Source: CAXBNB01 sp040151475
GTDB taxonomy: Bacteria > Bacteroidota > Bacteroidia > Cytophagales > Cyclobacteriaceae
Assembly: GCF_040151475.1 (NCBI RefSeq)
Contig: NZ_JBDKWG010000143.1
Span: forward strand, 62,001-126,000
Direction: 5' to 3'
Length of the DNA: 64,000 nt
The position numbers and the translations under genes were made by a program. Each line of letters starts with the position of its first letter. Position 1 is the first letter of the stretch. The notes beneath the pieces are model-generated. The model searched no databases. It saw only the letters and a program-made list of their open reading frames with translations, and was not told the DNA's origin. Positions 35,910 to 45,754 of this stretch are shown here, piece after piece.

Positions 35910-38900
35910 TCAATAGCCAACAACCTGAAGTTTGTCATCATTTTTGGCGAAAACAATTTTTTTACCGCTTTCAGAAGGTGTTTTTAAAATACCTGCATTC
36001 TTCACGTCTCCTTTCACAAACAAGCCACTTTCATAGGGGAACTTTGAAGTAAACTCTCCTTTACCATTTCCTTCCAGAAGTACTCCGTAACCGGCATCAT
36101 TTCTTGGAGTTTCCACTTCAGCCTGATATAGATTGCCAGACAGCAATGCATCCAGATTACCATCATTATTAAAATCGTCAATTAAAATACTATTAACTGA
36201 AGAAAACTGCGTAATGCCATCCAGTTTGGTCACTTTAAATTTGAAGTTGCCTAAATTTTCAACATAAGAGGTAGCAAATGTAGTAGCAGCATAATGAAGG
36301 GATTTTTTCAGATCTTCTTCTCCATATACCGTAGAAATGTCAGCCAGTCCATAGTCATTGTAACTCGGAAATTTCTTTTTGATAAAAGGCATCTGATTTG
36401 AAGAGCACTCCCTACCACGCAAAGGATATACTTTTCCATTTTCATGATAACCCAACACTATGTCCAGGCTTCCACTCTTGTCAAAATCATTAGCATATAC
36501 TTCGAATGGTTCGTCTGTAGTAGCCTGATATTTGTAATTCGTCCCCAGATTTCCAACTATAAAATCCTGGTCTCCGTCATTATCAAAATCAGCAGAGGCA
36601 ATGCTATACCACCACCCTGTTTGATTCTCAAGCCCAGATTCAATAGTAACATCTGCAAATTTATCACCCAGGTTCTTAATGATTTTGATGGCAGTCCACT
36701 CACCTACCACAACCAAATCCATTTTTTCATCATTATCCAAATCAACCCATTCTGCATTGGACACCATTCCAAATTCCGACATAAAAGGAGCCAGATCGTT
36801 AGTGGCATCTGTAAACTTAACAATCCCCCCCTGACTTTCATTTTTCAATAAATAACTACCGGGAGAAAGAGGGTATTTACCAGGTATTAGTTTGCCTCCA
36901 ACAAAAAGGTCAAGATCACCATCATTATCATAATCTGCAGACCTTACACAAGAACCGGAGATTCGGTTATCGGGTAATGCATCTGAAGCTTTGGAGAAAG
37001 TTCCATCTCCCATGTTTTCATACAATCTATCCTGATAGTAGTCACTTCCCTCCTTTTCTTCATAGCCACCGGAAACCACGTACAAATCTACATCACCATC
37101 ACCATCTGCATCGAAAAATACCGAAGCAACATCTTCATGTCTTTTATCTTTAAGCCATAGTGACTTTAATTCAGAATAGAACTTTCCATTTTTCTGTTGA
37201 ATAAAAAGCTCTCCGGACTGACCTTTAGCTCCTCCTATATAAAAATCATCTAGTCCATCATTGTTCACATCACCTATTGACAAGGCAGGGCCATTTTGAG
37301 ACATTTTATGAGGCAATAAACTTTCTCTTTCAAAATCATTAAATTCGTTTTCTTTGTGTACAAATCCCTGTCCCAATTCAGGTGTTACATCATTAAAAAT
37401 TTTCTTGGTTTCTATGGATTTTGCCACCACATTAGAAGCATCAGAATGACTCACCGTAATCTGCTGATTAGAAGCAATATTACTCAATGATTGAGTTTTT
37501 CCATCAGGCCAAAGAATCGTCATATTGTCAACTGAGGTGGCATCACTAATACCGAAATGCAGGATTCTATCCACCGAAGATTGAAAACCTCTTGACAAAT
37601 ACAACTCCCTGGTTTGCTTTATACCCTTGCTCTCTAGAATTACCCTTGCTCCTATTCCATCTTTGTTCATTGGTGAACCTTCCAGTTTCACTTTCAGGTA
37701 GTTGCTTGACAAACCCAGTTCTCTTGTATTATTCTTATAAATGTAAGCAGCACTATTGATATTGTTACCTATAATGTCCAAATCACCATCATTATCTAAA
37801 TCCGCATACACTGCTCCATTAGTGCAACTGGCTTCTGTAAGTTTCCAGTCAGCATTTTTTTCCGAGAATGAAAAGTCTTTATTATTCAAATAAAGCAAGT
37901 TGACTTCCTTTTTTTCCGGCATTACGGCTAGAATGTCTTCATAATACTTTTTGATCAGAGAATCTTTATTGGAGTATTTCTCCAGGTCTTCATACAATTG
38001 AGCGACCCGCTTTCTCTTGTAAATCACAAAATCATTGTTTCTGAAAGACCTCAATACTCCATTGGAAACAAAGAAGTCCTGCCAGCCATCGTTATCCATA
38101 TCGAATAAAAGAGGTGCCCAACTCCAGTTTGTATTAGATATCCCTGCGAGCTTGGCAACATCAGAAAATGCAGGAATGCCTTCTTCAAGTATGTCTCCAT
38201 TATTCACCTGCAAAGCATTGAACATGTATTGATGGTGTAGCCCTTTACCGACCAAATCATAGAATCGTTTTGGATTCATACCGCTCATACTGGTTTTCAA
38301 ATCATAATTGTTATTCGAAACCATATCTAATGATATGAAGTCAAGCCAGCCATCGTTGTTGATGTCACCAATGTCATTTCCCATGGAGAAATTAGAAATG
38401 TGATTGGTAGCGACTCTTATGACCTCTTTATAAGTTCCATCTTTTTGATTGATGTATAAATGATCTTTTTCTGAATAATCCTGTCCTACCAGAATATCCG
38501 GCCATTGATCATTGTTTAAGTCGCCTATGGCTATACCAAGGCCAAAACCAATAGAATTGTTAAGAATGCCACTTTGGGCAGATACATCAGTATATTTTCC
38601 TTTGTCATTTCTGAATAGTTTATCGCTGCTGTATTCGGATTTCTTATTGAGCAATTTTTCGATATTGGGTTCAACATCAGCTGGTTCAATCCCATGATTG
38701 ATTAAAAACATATCCAAATCTCCATCTTTGTCATAATCAAAGAATGCAGCTTGCGTAGAGTAATCAGGAAGATCTAATCCATAAAGAGAAGCTTCTTCTT
38801 CAAATACAGGTATGCCATTTTTGTTGTTTCCTTTGTTGACGTAGAGTTCGTTCCTTCTATAGTTCAGGTCAGCATAATCACCGGATTTGCACACATAGAT

Positions 38901-39329
38901 ATCAAGCAGACCGTCAGAATTGATGTCCACTAATGCCACTCCGGTAGGAAAACCATCTTTTCCTTTCACTTTAGATACCAGGGTAGTTTCTTCAAACACC
39001 AAATTTCCTTTATTGATAAAAAGTTTATTAGAGTATAGATTGGATGTAAAGTAAATATCTGGAAGATTGTCATTATTAAAATCTCCAACTGCCACCCCAC
39101 CACCATTGTAAAGGTATTCATACAATACTCCGTTTATCGAAGGACTTTCGTTGATTACATTTATGAAATTTAATTTTGTGTCGGATGGATTTAGTATGGT
39201 AAACAGTGCCTCCTCTTTGACCTTATCTTCTTTTGAAATGGTATTTGTTTCAACTTTTTCTCCACACCTTGAAAACAAAACAACCAATACTATATAAACA
39301 AATATCTTTCTCATCTTTGAAAATTTCAT
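35910..39329 (-). CDS. VCBS/FG-GAP repeat lipoprotein with ASPIC/UnbV domain
   Basis: Large surface lipoprotein of about 1139 residues (CRTAC1-like). The start at 39329 (MKFSKMRKIFVY) or the ATG at 39314 gives a lipoprotein signal ending LFSRCGE; an earlier in-frame start lies inside a terminator stem. Many Asp-rich calcium-binding FG-GAP blades recur, for example DFNNDNLPDIYF, DINSDGLLDIYV, DYDKDGDLDMFL, DFDNDGDQDFIV. An ASPIC/UnbV domain (about 530-610, with ILWPDGKTQSLSN) splits two propeller-like halves. It follows susD of locus 2, a common arrangement in this phylum; glycan or protein binding is presumed. Confidence 0.92.
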   Translation of the reverse strand: MKFSKMRKIFVYIVLVVLFSRCGEKVETNTISKEDKVKEEALFTILNPSDTKLNFINVINESPSINGVLYEYLYNGGGVAVGDFNNDNLPDIYFTSNLYSNKLFINKGNLVFEETTLVSKVKGKDGFPTGVALVDINSDGLLDIYVCKSGDYADLNYRRNELYVNKGNNKNGIPVFEEEASLYGLDLPDYSTQAAFFDYDKDGDLDMFLINHGIEPADVEPNIEKLLNKKSEYSSDKLFRNDKGKYTDVSAQSGILNNSIGFGLGIAIGDLNNDQWPDILVGQDYSEKDHLYINQKDGTYKEVIRVATNHISNFSMGNDIGDINNDGWLDFISLDMVSNNNYDLKTSMSGMNPKRFYDLVGKGLHHQYMFNALQVNNGDILEEGIPAFSDVAKLAGISNTNWSWAPLLFDMDNDGWQDFFVSNGVLRSFRNNDFVIYKRKRVAQLYEDLEKYSNKDSLIKKYYEDILAVMPEKKEVNLLYLNNKDFSFSEKNADWKLTEASCTNGAVYADLDNDGDLDIIGNNINSAAYIYKNNTRELGLSSNYLKVKLEGSPMNKDGIGARVILESKGIKQTRELYLSRGFQSSVDRILHFGISDATSVDNMTILWPDGKTQSLSNIASNQQITVSHSDASNVVAKSIETKKIFNDVTPELGQGFVHKENEFNDFERESLLPHKMSQNGPALSIGDVNNDGLDDFYIGGAKGQSGELFIQQKNGKFYSELKSLWLKDKRHEDVASVFFDADGDGDVDLYVVSGGYEEKEGSDYYQDRLYENMGDGTFSKASDALPDNRISGSCVRSADYDNDGDLDLFVGGKLIPGKYPLSPGSYLLKNESQGGIVKFTDATNDLAPFMSEFGMVSNAEWVDLDNDEKMDLVVVGEWTAIKIIKNLGDKFADVTIESGLENQTGWWYSIASADFDNDGDQDFIVGNLGTNYKYQATTDEPFEVYANDFDKSGSLDIVLGYHENGKVYPLRGRECSSNQMPFIKKKFPSYNDYGLADISTVYGEEDLKKSLHYAATTFATSYVENLGNFKFKVTKLDGITQFSSVNSILIDDFNNDGNLDALLSGNLYQAEVETPRNDAGYGVLLEGNGKGEFTSKFPYESGLFVKGDVKNAGILKTPSESGKKIVFAKNDDKLQVVGY

Positions 39330-39363
39330 TCTAAAAACCTCAACACCGGATTTCAAACCACTG

Positions 39364-39429
39364 CTGTAAAAAAACCCAACGAGTAATCTCAAAGGTAGTA
39401 ATATACCATAAAGAAAACCTGTTGGGTTT
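39364..39429 (-). terminator. Terminator-like hairpin between susD and the VCBS gene (locus 2)
   Basis: On the minus strand AAACCCAAC (39429-39421) pairs with GTTGGGTTT (39380-39372), followed by a run of seven T in total. The 40-base loop contains a smaller GGTA/TACC dyad. As in locus 1, the hairpin separates susD from the accessory gene. Confidence 0.55.
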
Positions 39430-39486
39430 AGTCATTACTTGGATTCATGTCAGCCCTAATATATTAAGACAACCAGGAATCAATAC

Positions 39487-40956
39487 CTATTGATTAGTCC
39501 AATATTGATTTTGTTTAAGGACATCATTACTCAAATCAATTTCTCGTTGAGGAATTGGGAAGTAATAATTTTTTGGACGTACAAATGTTCTGGGTGGATC
39601 AAATTGTCCCCTGTCTTCACCATAGATTGCAACAATATCAACGATTCCAGCCTTGTCCCATCTCATCAAATCCTGATGACGCTGATTTTCTCCAAATAAC
39701 TCTACACGTCTTTCATGTATTAACTCAGGCATACCTGCATTGCTAACCAGCGGCATATTTACACTTGCCCTGCTTCGAACCTCATTAATTTCATCATCTC
39801 CTGCACCCACACCATTCAATCGGATTTTAGCTTCAGCAACTAACAGGTACACATCTGCCGAACGAAGAATTGGTACATTTTGATCATTGTCTAAATTGCC
39901 ATCATCAGTAAATGTTGCATATTTTGTTTGAGCATAACCTGTTGCAGTCAGATCAGCAGTAAATTCGGTAATACCATAATCACCTTTTCGATCAACCATA
40001 TCACCAGGTTGCCAGATAGACATACCCAAACGTGGATCACCATCTTCAAACTCATCTACAATGCTTTGAGTAGGATCATGAAAATCCCATCCACCCCATG
40101 GTCTTGGAGCTATCCAAAACTGAGGAACATCTGCCCAGTTAGCCGAACCCTGTGCAGCAAAAAGCATCTCAGGATTATTCTCAGTAGCCGGAGTAAAGTT
40201 ATCTCTAAAGTTATCCGCTAATGGATAAGGACCTTTGGTTACTTTTTCTCCGGCGGTAATTGCATCCGCAAACCTTTCCTCATAAAGATACAATTTGGCC
40301 AGCAAACCATTGGCAGAGCCCTTGTTGGGTCTTCCAAGATTTTCAGGGGTGTGGGTATCAGGAAGAAGACCAACCGCTGCTATCAAATCTGATTCCACTT
40401 GTGCACGAACTTCTGTCAAAGAAGATTTTGGCACGTTAAAGTTACCTTCAATAACATTTTGTTCTAAAATCAAAGGAACTTCTCCATATATAACAGAAAA
40501 CCTCCAGTAACCAAAAGCTCTGATAAAATGAGCTTCTCCTAGTATTCTGTTTTTCAATACAGCATCTATATCTTCAATGTTTGGCACATTAATTAGAATG
40601 GCATTCGCACGAGTAATCATTTCATACTTGTTCTTCCAGCCATATCTCACACCGTTATTGCTGGCGTCAAGCGTGAAGTTTTCCATTGCTTCTTCATAAC
40701 CATGATCTCCTGCCCTGTACAAGTCGTCCGAACAGTTATCAAATACATTTTCACTATGTCCATAAAAATCTTCCTCCCTGAGCAACGTGTACATGGCGTT
40801 TGACGCAGCTATAGCGTCATCACCGTTTCTCCAAAAAGTGGCAGAAGTTGATTCCCCATAAGGGGTTGTTTCAAGCAGGTCATTGTCACAACCGGATATT
40901 ACCAAGAACAAACAGGCTGCCGGAATGATGTAAATATTTTTTATAATCTTTATCAT
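39487..40956 (-). CDS. SusD/RagB family glycan-binding lipoprotein (locus 2)
   Basis: 489 residues from the ATG at 40956 (MIKIIKNIYIIPAACLFLVI), with lipobox LVISGCDN. Typical SusD landmarks: LLETTPYGESTSATFWRN after the lipid anchor, GEAHFIRAFGYWRFS, ADVYLLVAEAKIRLNG and ERRVELFGENQRHQDLMRW, ending YYFPIPQREIDLS. It follows susC after 43 bases. The binding face cannot be assigned to a sugar, but the operon context points to amino-sugar-containing glycans. Confidence 0.95.
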   Translation of the reverse strand: MIKIIKNIYIIPAACLFLVISGCDNDLLETTPYGESTSATFWRNGDDAIAASNAMYTLLREEDFYGHSENVFDNCSDDLYRAGDHGYEEAMENFTLDASNNGVRYGWKNKYEMITRANAILINVPNIEDIDAVLKNRILGEAHFIRAFGYWRFSVIYGEVPLILEQNVIEGNFNVPKSSLTEVRAQVESDLIAAVGLLPDTHTPENLGRPNKGSANGLLAKLYLYEERFADAITAGEKVTKGPYPLADNFRDNFTPATENNPEMLFAAQGSANWADVPQFWIAPRPWGGWDFHDPTQSIVDEFEDGDPRLGMSIWQPGDMVDRKGDYGITEFTADLTATGYAQTKYATFTDDGNLDNDQNVPILRSADVYLLVAEAKIRLNGVGAGDDEINEVRSRASVNMPLVSNAGMPELIHERRVELFGENQRHQDLMRWDKAGIVDIVAIYGEDRGQFDPPRTFVRPKNYYFPIPQREIDLSNDVLKQNQYWTNQ

Positions 40957-40999
40957 AATTTTAATTTTTTGATTGATTAAACTAAACTGTGACATTTAA

Positions 41000-43900
41000 T
41001 TAAAAGCCAATATTAACCCCTAACATAAATGTTCTGGCCTGTGGAAATTGCGCATAATCCACATTCAGCTGGGTAGTACCATCTGTCAAGCCCAACTCAG
41101 GATCTAACCCTGAATACCCGGTTATGGTAAACACATTCTGTCCAGTGAAATAAAACCTTAATCTTGATAATCCAACTTTATCTGTAACATCGGATGACAG
41201 AGTGTAACCTATGGTTAAATTCTTTAACCTTAAAAAGTCACCTGATTCGATAAACATATCTGATGTCCTGTAGTTTAAGTTAGTTCGCAAAGTAGAAACC
41301 CTTGGTATTTCATTGCTTGTACCCGGACCTGTCCACCTATTAGTTACTTCAGAATACAAATTAAACGGATAAGAGGCATCAATTCCCTGCATTCTGTCAG
41401 CATTGTAAATATCTACACCTGCAACACCCATAAAGAAAAGTGTTACATCAAACCCTTTGTAGCTCATATTGGCATTGATACCATAAGACATTTTAGGATG
41501 TGGGCTTCCAAGAATTGTCCTGTCCTGATCATCAATAACATTATCATCATTGATATCAACAAAACGAACATCACCCGGAACTGCTCCTGGTTGTTCAGCA
41601 TGGTTGTCAATATCGGATTGTGTTTGGAACAAACCATCGGTTTTCCATCCATAAAATGTTCCGATTGGATTGTTTTCATAAGTTCGGGAGATCTCCTGAT
41701 CAGGCCTGCCATAGAATCTGGAAGCCAAAAATGTTCCATCGACTAATTTTGTAACTTCATTGCTAATAAAGGATGCATTACCTCCAATGTTGTAGCTAAA
41801 TTCACCTTTGGTATTTCTCCAGTTCAATTCAATTTCTAATCCTTTGTTCCTTACTTGTCCAATGTTCAAATAAGGAGATGGATTGTTGCCCTGTGCTCCA
41901 ATAGTTGGAGGAGAAAGCAACATATCTTCCGTATCTTTAATGAAGTAGTTGAAATTTGAAGTCAATCGATTATCCAAGAAACCAAGATTCACACCAATAT
42001 TAGACATTTTCACAGTTTCCCATGTAATATTCTCATTAGCAAAACTTGACTGGTTTGCACCTACGACCTGATTGCTTCCATCATAACCAAAAGAATATCT
42101 TTGTCCACGACTGATCCTTGCTAAATACTGAAGCCTGTCTATATTCTGGTTTCCAAGTGCTCCCCAACCACCTGTTACTTTCATATCACTGATAAAGGGA
42201 ACGTTGAAAAAATCTTCATCAGAAACTCTCCAACCTAATGAAAATGCCGGGAAAACTCCTCTTCTGTGCCCATCGGCAAATTTGGAAGATTCATCTGAGC
42301 GAACTGTAACGGTCAACAAATATTTGTCCATGAAAGAATAATTAGCTCTTCCAAATACGGATCTCAAACCATCATGAGCACGATACTCTGTAGTAGAATT
42401 CGCTGATCCGGTGCTTAAAAAACGTTGACTGGAATCCTCATCAGGGAAATTTGTAGCAGTGGCACTAAAACCTTGATAATCAAAAGATTGCTGTGTGTAA
42501 CCTCCAACAAATCCAATTGTATTATCACCGAATGTTTTGTTATAGGCTAGAAAATATTCCATAAGCAATGAGAAATCCTGAGCATAACTTCTTCCAGCTG
42601 AGTTTGTTGTCCTTTGTCGTATTTGGTTCAAAATCAACGGATTAAAATATCGACTATCTGATATAGTTCCATCAACTGCAAAATTTGTTTTAAATTTCAA
42701 ATCTTTTGTCAAAGAAATTTCCGTTGTTACATTACTCAGCATACGGGTTTTCCTATTATCAGAGTCATTAATAGACACTTCATATATAGGGTTATTGATG
42801 TCTCCAAATTCACCGCTTACCTGGTTAGTACTATAGTTTCCATCAGCATCCTGTACCGGAAGCCCCGGATGAAAACGAATGGCACTCCAAATTAATCCAC
42901 TTTGAGCTGAATTTGTATCAAACTGGTTACTAGATCTTGTTGACAAAGCCAGATTTTGTCCTACCTTCAACCACTTGGTTACTTTATGGTTTGAGTTAAT
43001 CCTAAGGGTGTACCTATCAGCTTTAGCCTTATCAATAACTCCCTGTTCATTATAATACCCCATGGCTACCAAAAAAGTAGATTTTTCATTTCCCCCACTT
43101 ATTGAAATATCAATATTTTGTGTCTTTCCAGTTTTGAACAACTCATCCTGCCAATTTGTTTTTTGTGTTTGGTATTGAGAATCTTGCCAAATTGGATTAA
43201 CAGGGATCCCATCATTGGCATAACGTTCTCTTTTGATTTCAGCCAAAGTTGGAGCATCTAATACATCCAACGTTTTTGTTACATCTGTAACACCAGAATA
43301 CATGTCTATGTTGAACTTTAAACTGCCATCTTCTGCTCCTTTTCTTGTTGTAAGAATAACAACTCCATTGGCCGCTCTTGTTCCATAAATAGCAGAAGCA
43401 GAAGCATCTTTTAAAACTTCTATGGACTCAATATTATTTGGGTTGATACCATCTATACTTGAAGTAGGAATACCGTCAACAATATATAGAGGTTCAGAAT
43501 TGTTAACAGTACCTGTGCCTCTAATGCGAATTGAAGTAGATGCCCCAGGTGCTCCACCATTTCGAACTACCTGAACACCAGACATTCTTCCTTGCAAAGC
43601 TTTATCTATTCCTGATACCGGAAGATTTTTAAAATCCTCTCCTTTAACAGAAGATATTGCACCGGTAGCATCTTTTCTCTCTACCGTTCCATATCCTACT
43701 ACCAACACCTCTCCCAATGTTGCCAAATCCTCTTGCATAGAAACGTCAATAACTGTTCTTGATCCAACAACTACTACCTGAGTCTTGTACCCCACGAATG
43801 AAATCTCCAATATTGCATCATCCGGCACGCTCAACTTGTAATTACCATCCAGATCAGAAGTAGTTCCGGTAGTAGTTCCCTGTACTACAACTGAAGCTCC

Positions 43901-44338
43901 CGGCAAACTACTTCCATTTTCATCTGTTACTTTTCCAGTAATTGACACATCAGCTTCTTCTTGTGCGGAAGCCTCTAGTTCCAATTGCGTTTTCTTTTTG
44001 ATAATAATGGTTTTTTCAAATACCTCATACTTTAAATCTTTAGGCATTATTGATTTCATTATCGTCTTAATGCTGGCTTTTCCTGCTTCCACCGTTACCT
44101 TAGGACGATCTTTAAGCAGTTCAGACTTGTACAAGAAATCAAACTCGCTCAGTCGCTCAATTTCTTCAAGCAACTCGCTGATTTCTACGTTTTTCAGATT
44201 TATGCGGAGTTTGGTTTTTTGGGCATAACTGTTTGCAGAAACCTGCATTATTGCCAAAAACATCAAGAGAAGTGTTATTCGCATAATTCTGACTAATTTT
44301 TCGTTCCAGTCATGGAACAGATGAGTACAGTTTTTCAT
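41000..44338 (-). CDS. SusC/RagA TonB-dependent transporter with STN domain (locus 2)
   Basis: 1112 residues from the ATG at 44338 (MKNCTHLFHDWNEKLVRIMR). A long basic pre-signal segment precedes the hydrophobic LLLMFLAIMQVSANSYAQ, usual for sigma-regulated SusC proteins. STN domain about 41-118, carboxypeptidase-like repeat (GKVTDENGSSLPGASVVVQG), TonB box/plug start EVLVVGYGTVERKDATGA, plug motifs GAPGASTSIRIRGTGTVNN and ASASAIYGTRAANGVV, barrel ending FMLGVNIGF. The STN domain matches control by the FecR/ECF pair upstream. Confidence 0.96.
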   Translation of the reverse strand: MKNCTHLFHDWNEKLVRIMRITLLLMFLAIMQVSANSYAQKTKLRINLKNVEISELLEEIERLSEFDFLYKSELLKDRPKVTVEAGKASIKTIMKSIMPKDLKYEVFEKTIIIKKKTQLELEASAQEEADVSITGKVTDENGSSLPGASVVVQGTTTGTTSDLDGNYKLSVPDDAILEISFVGYKTQVVVVGSRTVIDVSMQEDLATLGEVLVVGYGTVERKDATGAISSVKGEDFKNLPVSGIDKALQGRMSGVQVVRNGGAPGASTSIRIRGTGTVNNSEPLYIVDGIPTSSIDGINPNNIESIEVLKDASASAIYGTRAANGVVILTTRKGAEDGSLKFNIDMYSGVTDVTKTLDVLDAPTLAEIKRERYANDGIPVNPIWQDSQYQTQKTNWQDELFKTGKTQNIDISISGGNEKSTFLVAMGYYNEQGVIDKAKADRYTLRINSNHKVTKWLKVGQNLALSTRSSNQFDTNSAQSGLIWSAIRFHPGLPVQDADGNYSTNQVSGEFGDINNPIYEVSINDSDNRKTRMLSNVTTEISLTKDLKFKTNFAVDGTISDSRYFNPLILNQIRQRTTNSAGRSYAQDFSLLMEYFLAYNKTFGDNTIGFVGGYTQQSFDYQGFSATATNFPDEDSSQRFLSTGSANSTTEYRAHDGLRSVFGRANYSFMDKYLLTVTVRSDESSKFADGHRRGVFPAFSLGWRVSDEDFFNVPFISDMKVTGGWGALGNQNIDRLQYLARISRGQRYSFGYDGSNQVVGANQSSFANENITWETVKMSNIGVNLGFLDNRLTSNFNYFIKDTEDMLLSPPTIGAQGNNPSPYLNIGQVRNKGLEIELNWRNTKGEFSYNIGGNASFISNEVTKLVDGTFLASRFYGRPDQEISRTYENNPIGTFYGWKTDGLFQTQSDIDNHAEQPGAVPGDVRFVDINDDNVIDDQDRTILGSPHPKMSYGINANMSYKGFDVTLFFMGVAGVDIYNADRMQGIDASYPFNLYSEVTNRWTGPGTSNEIPRVSTLRTNLNYRTSDMFIESGDFLRLKNLTIGYTLSSDVTDKVGLSRLRFYFTGQNVFTITGYSGLDPELGLTDGTTQLNVDYAQFPQARTFMLGVNIGF

Positions 44339-44390
44339 AAATTGCATTATTAAGTTAAACATTTAGTTAATTGACTTTGACTGGATGACT

Positions 44391-44415
44391 AAGGGGATGC
44401 TCGCAACATTCCCTT
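44391..44415 (-). promoter_or_regulatory. Hairpin in the fecR-susC gap (locus 2)
   Basis: AAGGGGATG (44391-44399) and CATTCCCTT (44407-44415) form a 9-base stem with one mismatch and a 7-base loop, in the short gap between fecR and susC. It occupies the same place as the hairpin of locus 1 but has an unrelated sequence. Confidence 0.4.
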
Positions 44416-44432
44416 TTTTTAGTTCTCGTTTA

Positions 44433-45608
44433 TTACTTTATGATTACAGTTTTATTGTCTATTTTAAATTTCACTTCATCAGTTTTTTCTATTAATTTTT
44501 TAACTGTTTCAAAGTCATCGTATCGCTTAAAGCGGCCTGTAAACCTAATACTTCGAACAGCTTCATTTTCATAAAATACATCTATATTATACCACCTTGA
44601 CAAGACTTTCATCATGCCATCAAATGTTTTGTCCTGAAAGTAAAATGCACCTGACTTCCATGCTATAAAATTCGTAGGATCAACAGTTTTGCTGGTAATT
44701 TCGCCAGAACTCCTGTTCATTGTAGTTTGTTGGTTTGGTAGTAATATTTGCTGATTTGCTTTGGTAATTGTACCATAGACGCTTACTTTTCCTTTAACCA
44801 GAGTAGTTACTATGTGTGAATCGTCTTTGTAAGCCGATACATTGAATTCTGTTCCTAAAACTTCTAAACTTTGCCCCCCTGAAATTACATGAAATGGTTT
44901 TGAAGCATTGTGCGCTACTTCAAAATATGCTTCTCCGGTTAATTCCACATTACGTTCATCGCCTACAAATTGTACCGGATATTTCAGGGTCGTTGCTGCA
45001 TTTAACCAAACCTTAGTCCCATCAGATAACTCAACTAAATATTCTCCTCCTTTGGGTATCATCAAAGTATTGTATTTAGTTACCGATTGCTCTATTTCAT
45101 CCGTGGTATATTTTATTTTGGCTCCTTCGCTATTTATTAGGGTTTTTCCTGATCTCAAACGCACGTTAGCTCCTTGAGAAAGGTCATAAGAACTTCCATC
45201 ATCTAATATCAAAGTAGCTTTCGACTGCCCGGGTAATATCTCATTTACCTTCTTAGTTAAGACGGGTTGCGCATCCTCTTGAAGCTCTTGAAATAAAAAC
45301 ACAGTAGCAACAACCAAAGCGATTGCTGCTGCAATTGAGATTCCTAAGGTTAGGAATCTGTTTTTACCGGATTTGTTTGAAGTGGAAGTAGTGACTGATA
45401 TTTTATTCCAGGCTGCATTGGCATCCAATGGTTCTATATCAAAAGCCGACCCCCTTTCAAAATAAGCCTTAGCATGCAGAAAATACTCCTGATGTTCCGT
45501 ACTTTCATTATACCAGGATTGAAAAAGATTATCTTCTTCTTCGGTAATTGTATTGTTGATCTTTTTTAAAATCAACTCTGAATCAATAATGTTTTTTAAT
45601 TTGGCCAT
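44433..45608 (-). CDS. FecR family anti-sigma factor (locus 2)
   Basis: 391-residue membrane regulator. The N-terminal cytoplasmic part (LILKKINNTITEEEDNLFQS) binds the sigma factor; the single membrane segment is about residues 87-106 (LGISIAAAIALVVATVFLF); the periplasmic FecR domain shows EYLVELSDGTKVWLNAATTL, VELTGEAYFEVAH and EVLGTEFNV; the C-terminal module ends KFKIDNKTVIIK. A GTCACCC-TGTC promoter-like element lies 68 bases upstream, so fecR-susC-susD may be transcribed separately from the sigma gene. Confidence 0.95.
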   Translation of the reverse strand: MAKLKNIIDSELILKKINNTITEEEDNLFQSWYNESTEHQEYFLHAKAYFERGSAFDIEPLDANAAWNKISVTTSTSNKSGKNRFLTLGISIAAAIALVVATVFLFQELQEDAQPVLTKKVNEILPGQSKATLILDDGSSYDLSQGANVRLRSGKTLINSEGAKIKYTTDEIEQSVTKYNTLMIPKGGEYLVELSDGTKVWLNAATTLKYPVQFVGDERNVELTGEAYFEVAHNASKPFHVISGGQSLEVLGTEFNVSAYKDDSHIVTTLVKGKVSVYGTITKANQQILLPNQQTTMNRSSGEITSKTVDPTNFIAWKSGAFYFQDKTFDGMMKVLSRWYNIDVFYENEAVRSIRFTGRFKRYDDFETVKKLIEKTDEVKFKIDNKTVIIK

Positions 45609-45675
45609 TTACTCTTATTAATATTATAAATTCTACTCTAATAGTGAATATATATATATATGTTGACCCTTTTAT

Positions 45676-45704
45676 GACAAGGTGCTTTATAAAAAGGGTG
45701 ACAG
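45676..45704 (-). promoter_or_regulatory. Bipartite ECF-type promoter element, copy a (fecR-susC-susD)
   Basis: Read on the minus strand, CTGTCACCCTTTTT (45704-45691), 11 bases, then TGTC (45679-45676). The second box ends 67 bases before the fecR start. Spacing between GTCACCC and TGTC is 16 bases, as expected for -35 and -10 boxes of an ECF sigma factor. A partial inverted copy (GTTGACCCTTTT) begins at 45662. Confidence 0.65.
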
Positions 45705-45754
45705 AAAAAATATTTTTATTTTATATAAAAATGAGACGCAGAGAAAAAATGGTC

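Noticed and set aside
35910..39392. Internal frameshift or fusion in the 1100-residue VCBS/ASPIC protein
   Set aside because: One continuous frame with regular FG-GAP repeats on both sides of the ASPIC domain is the normal architecture of SusCD-linked members.
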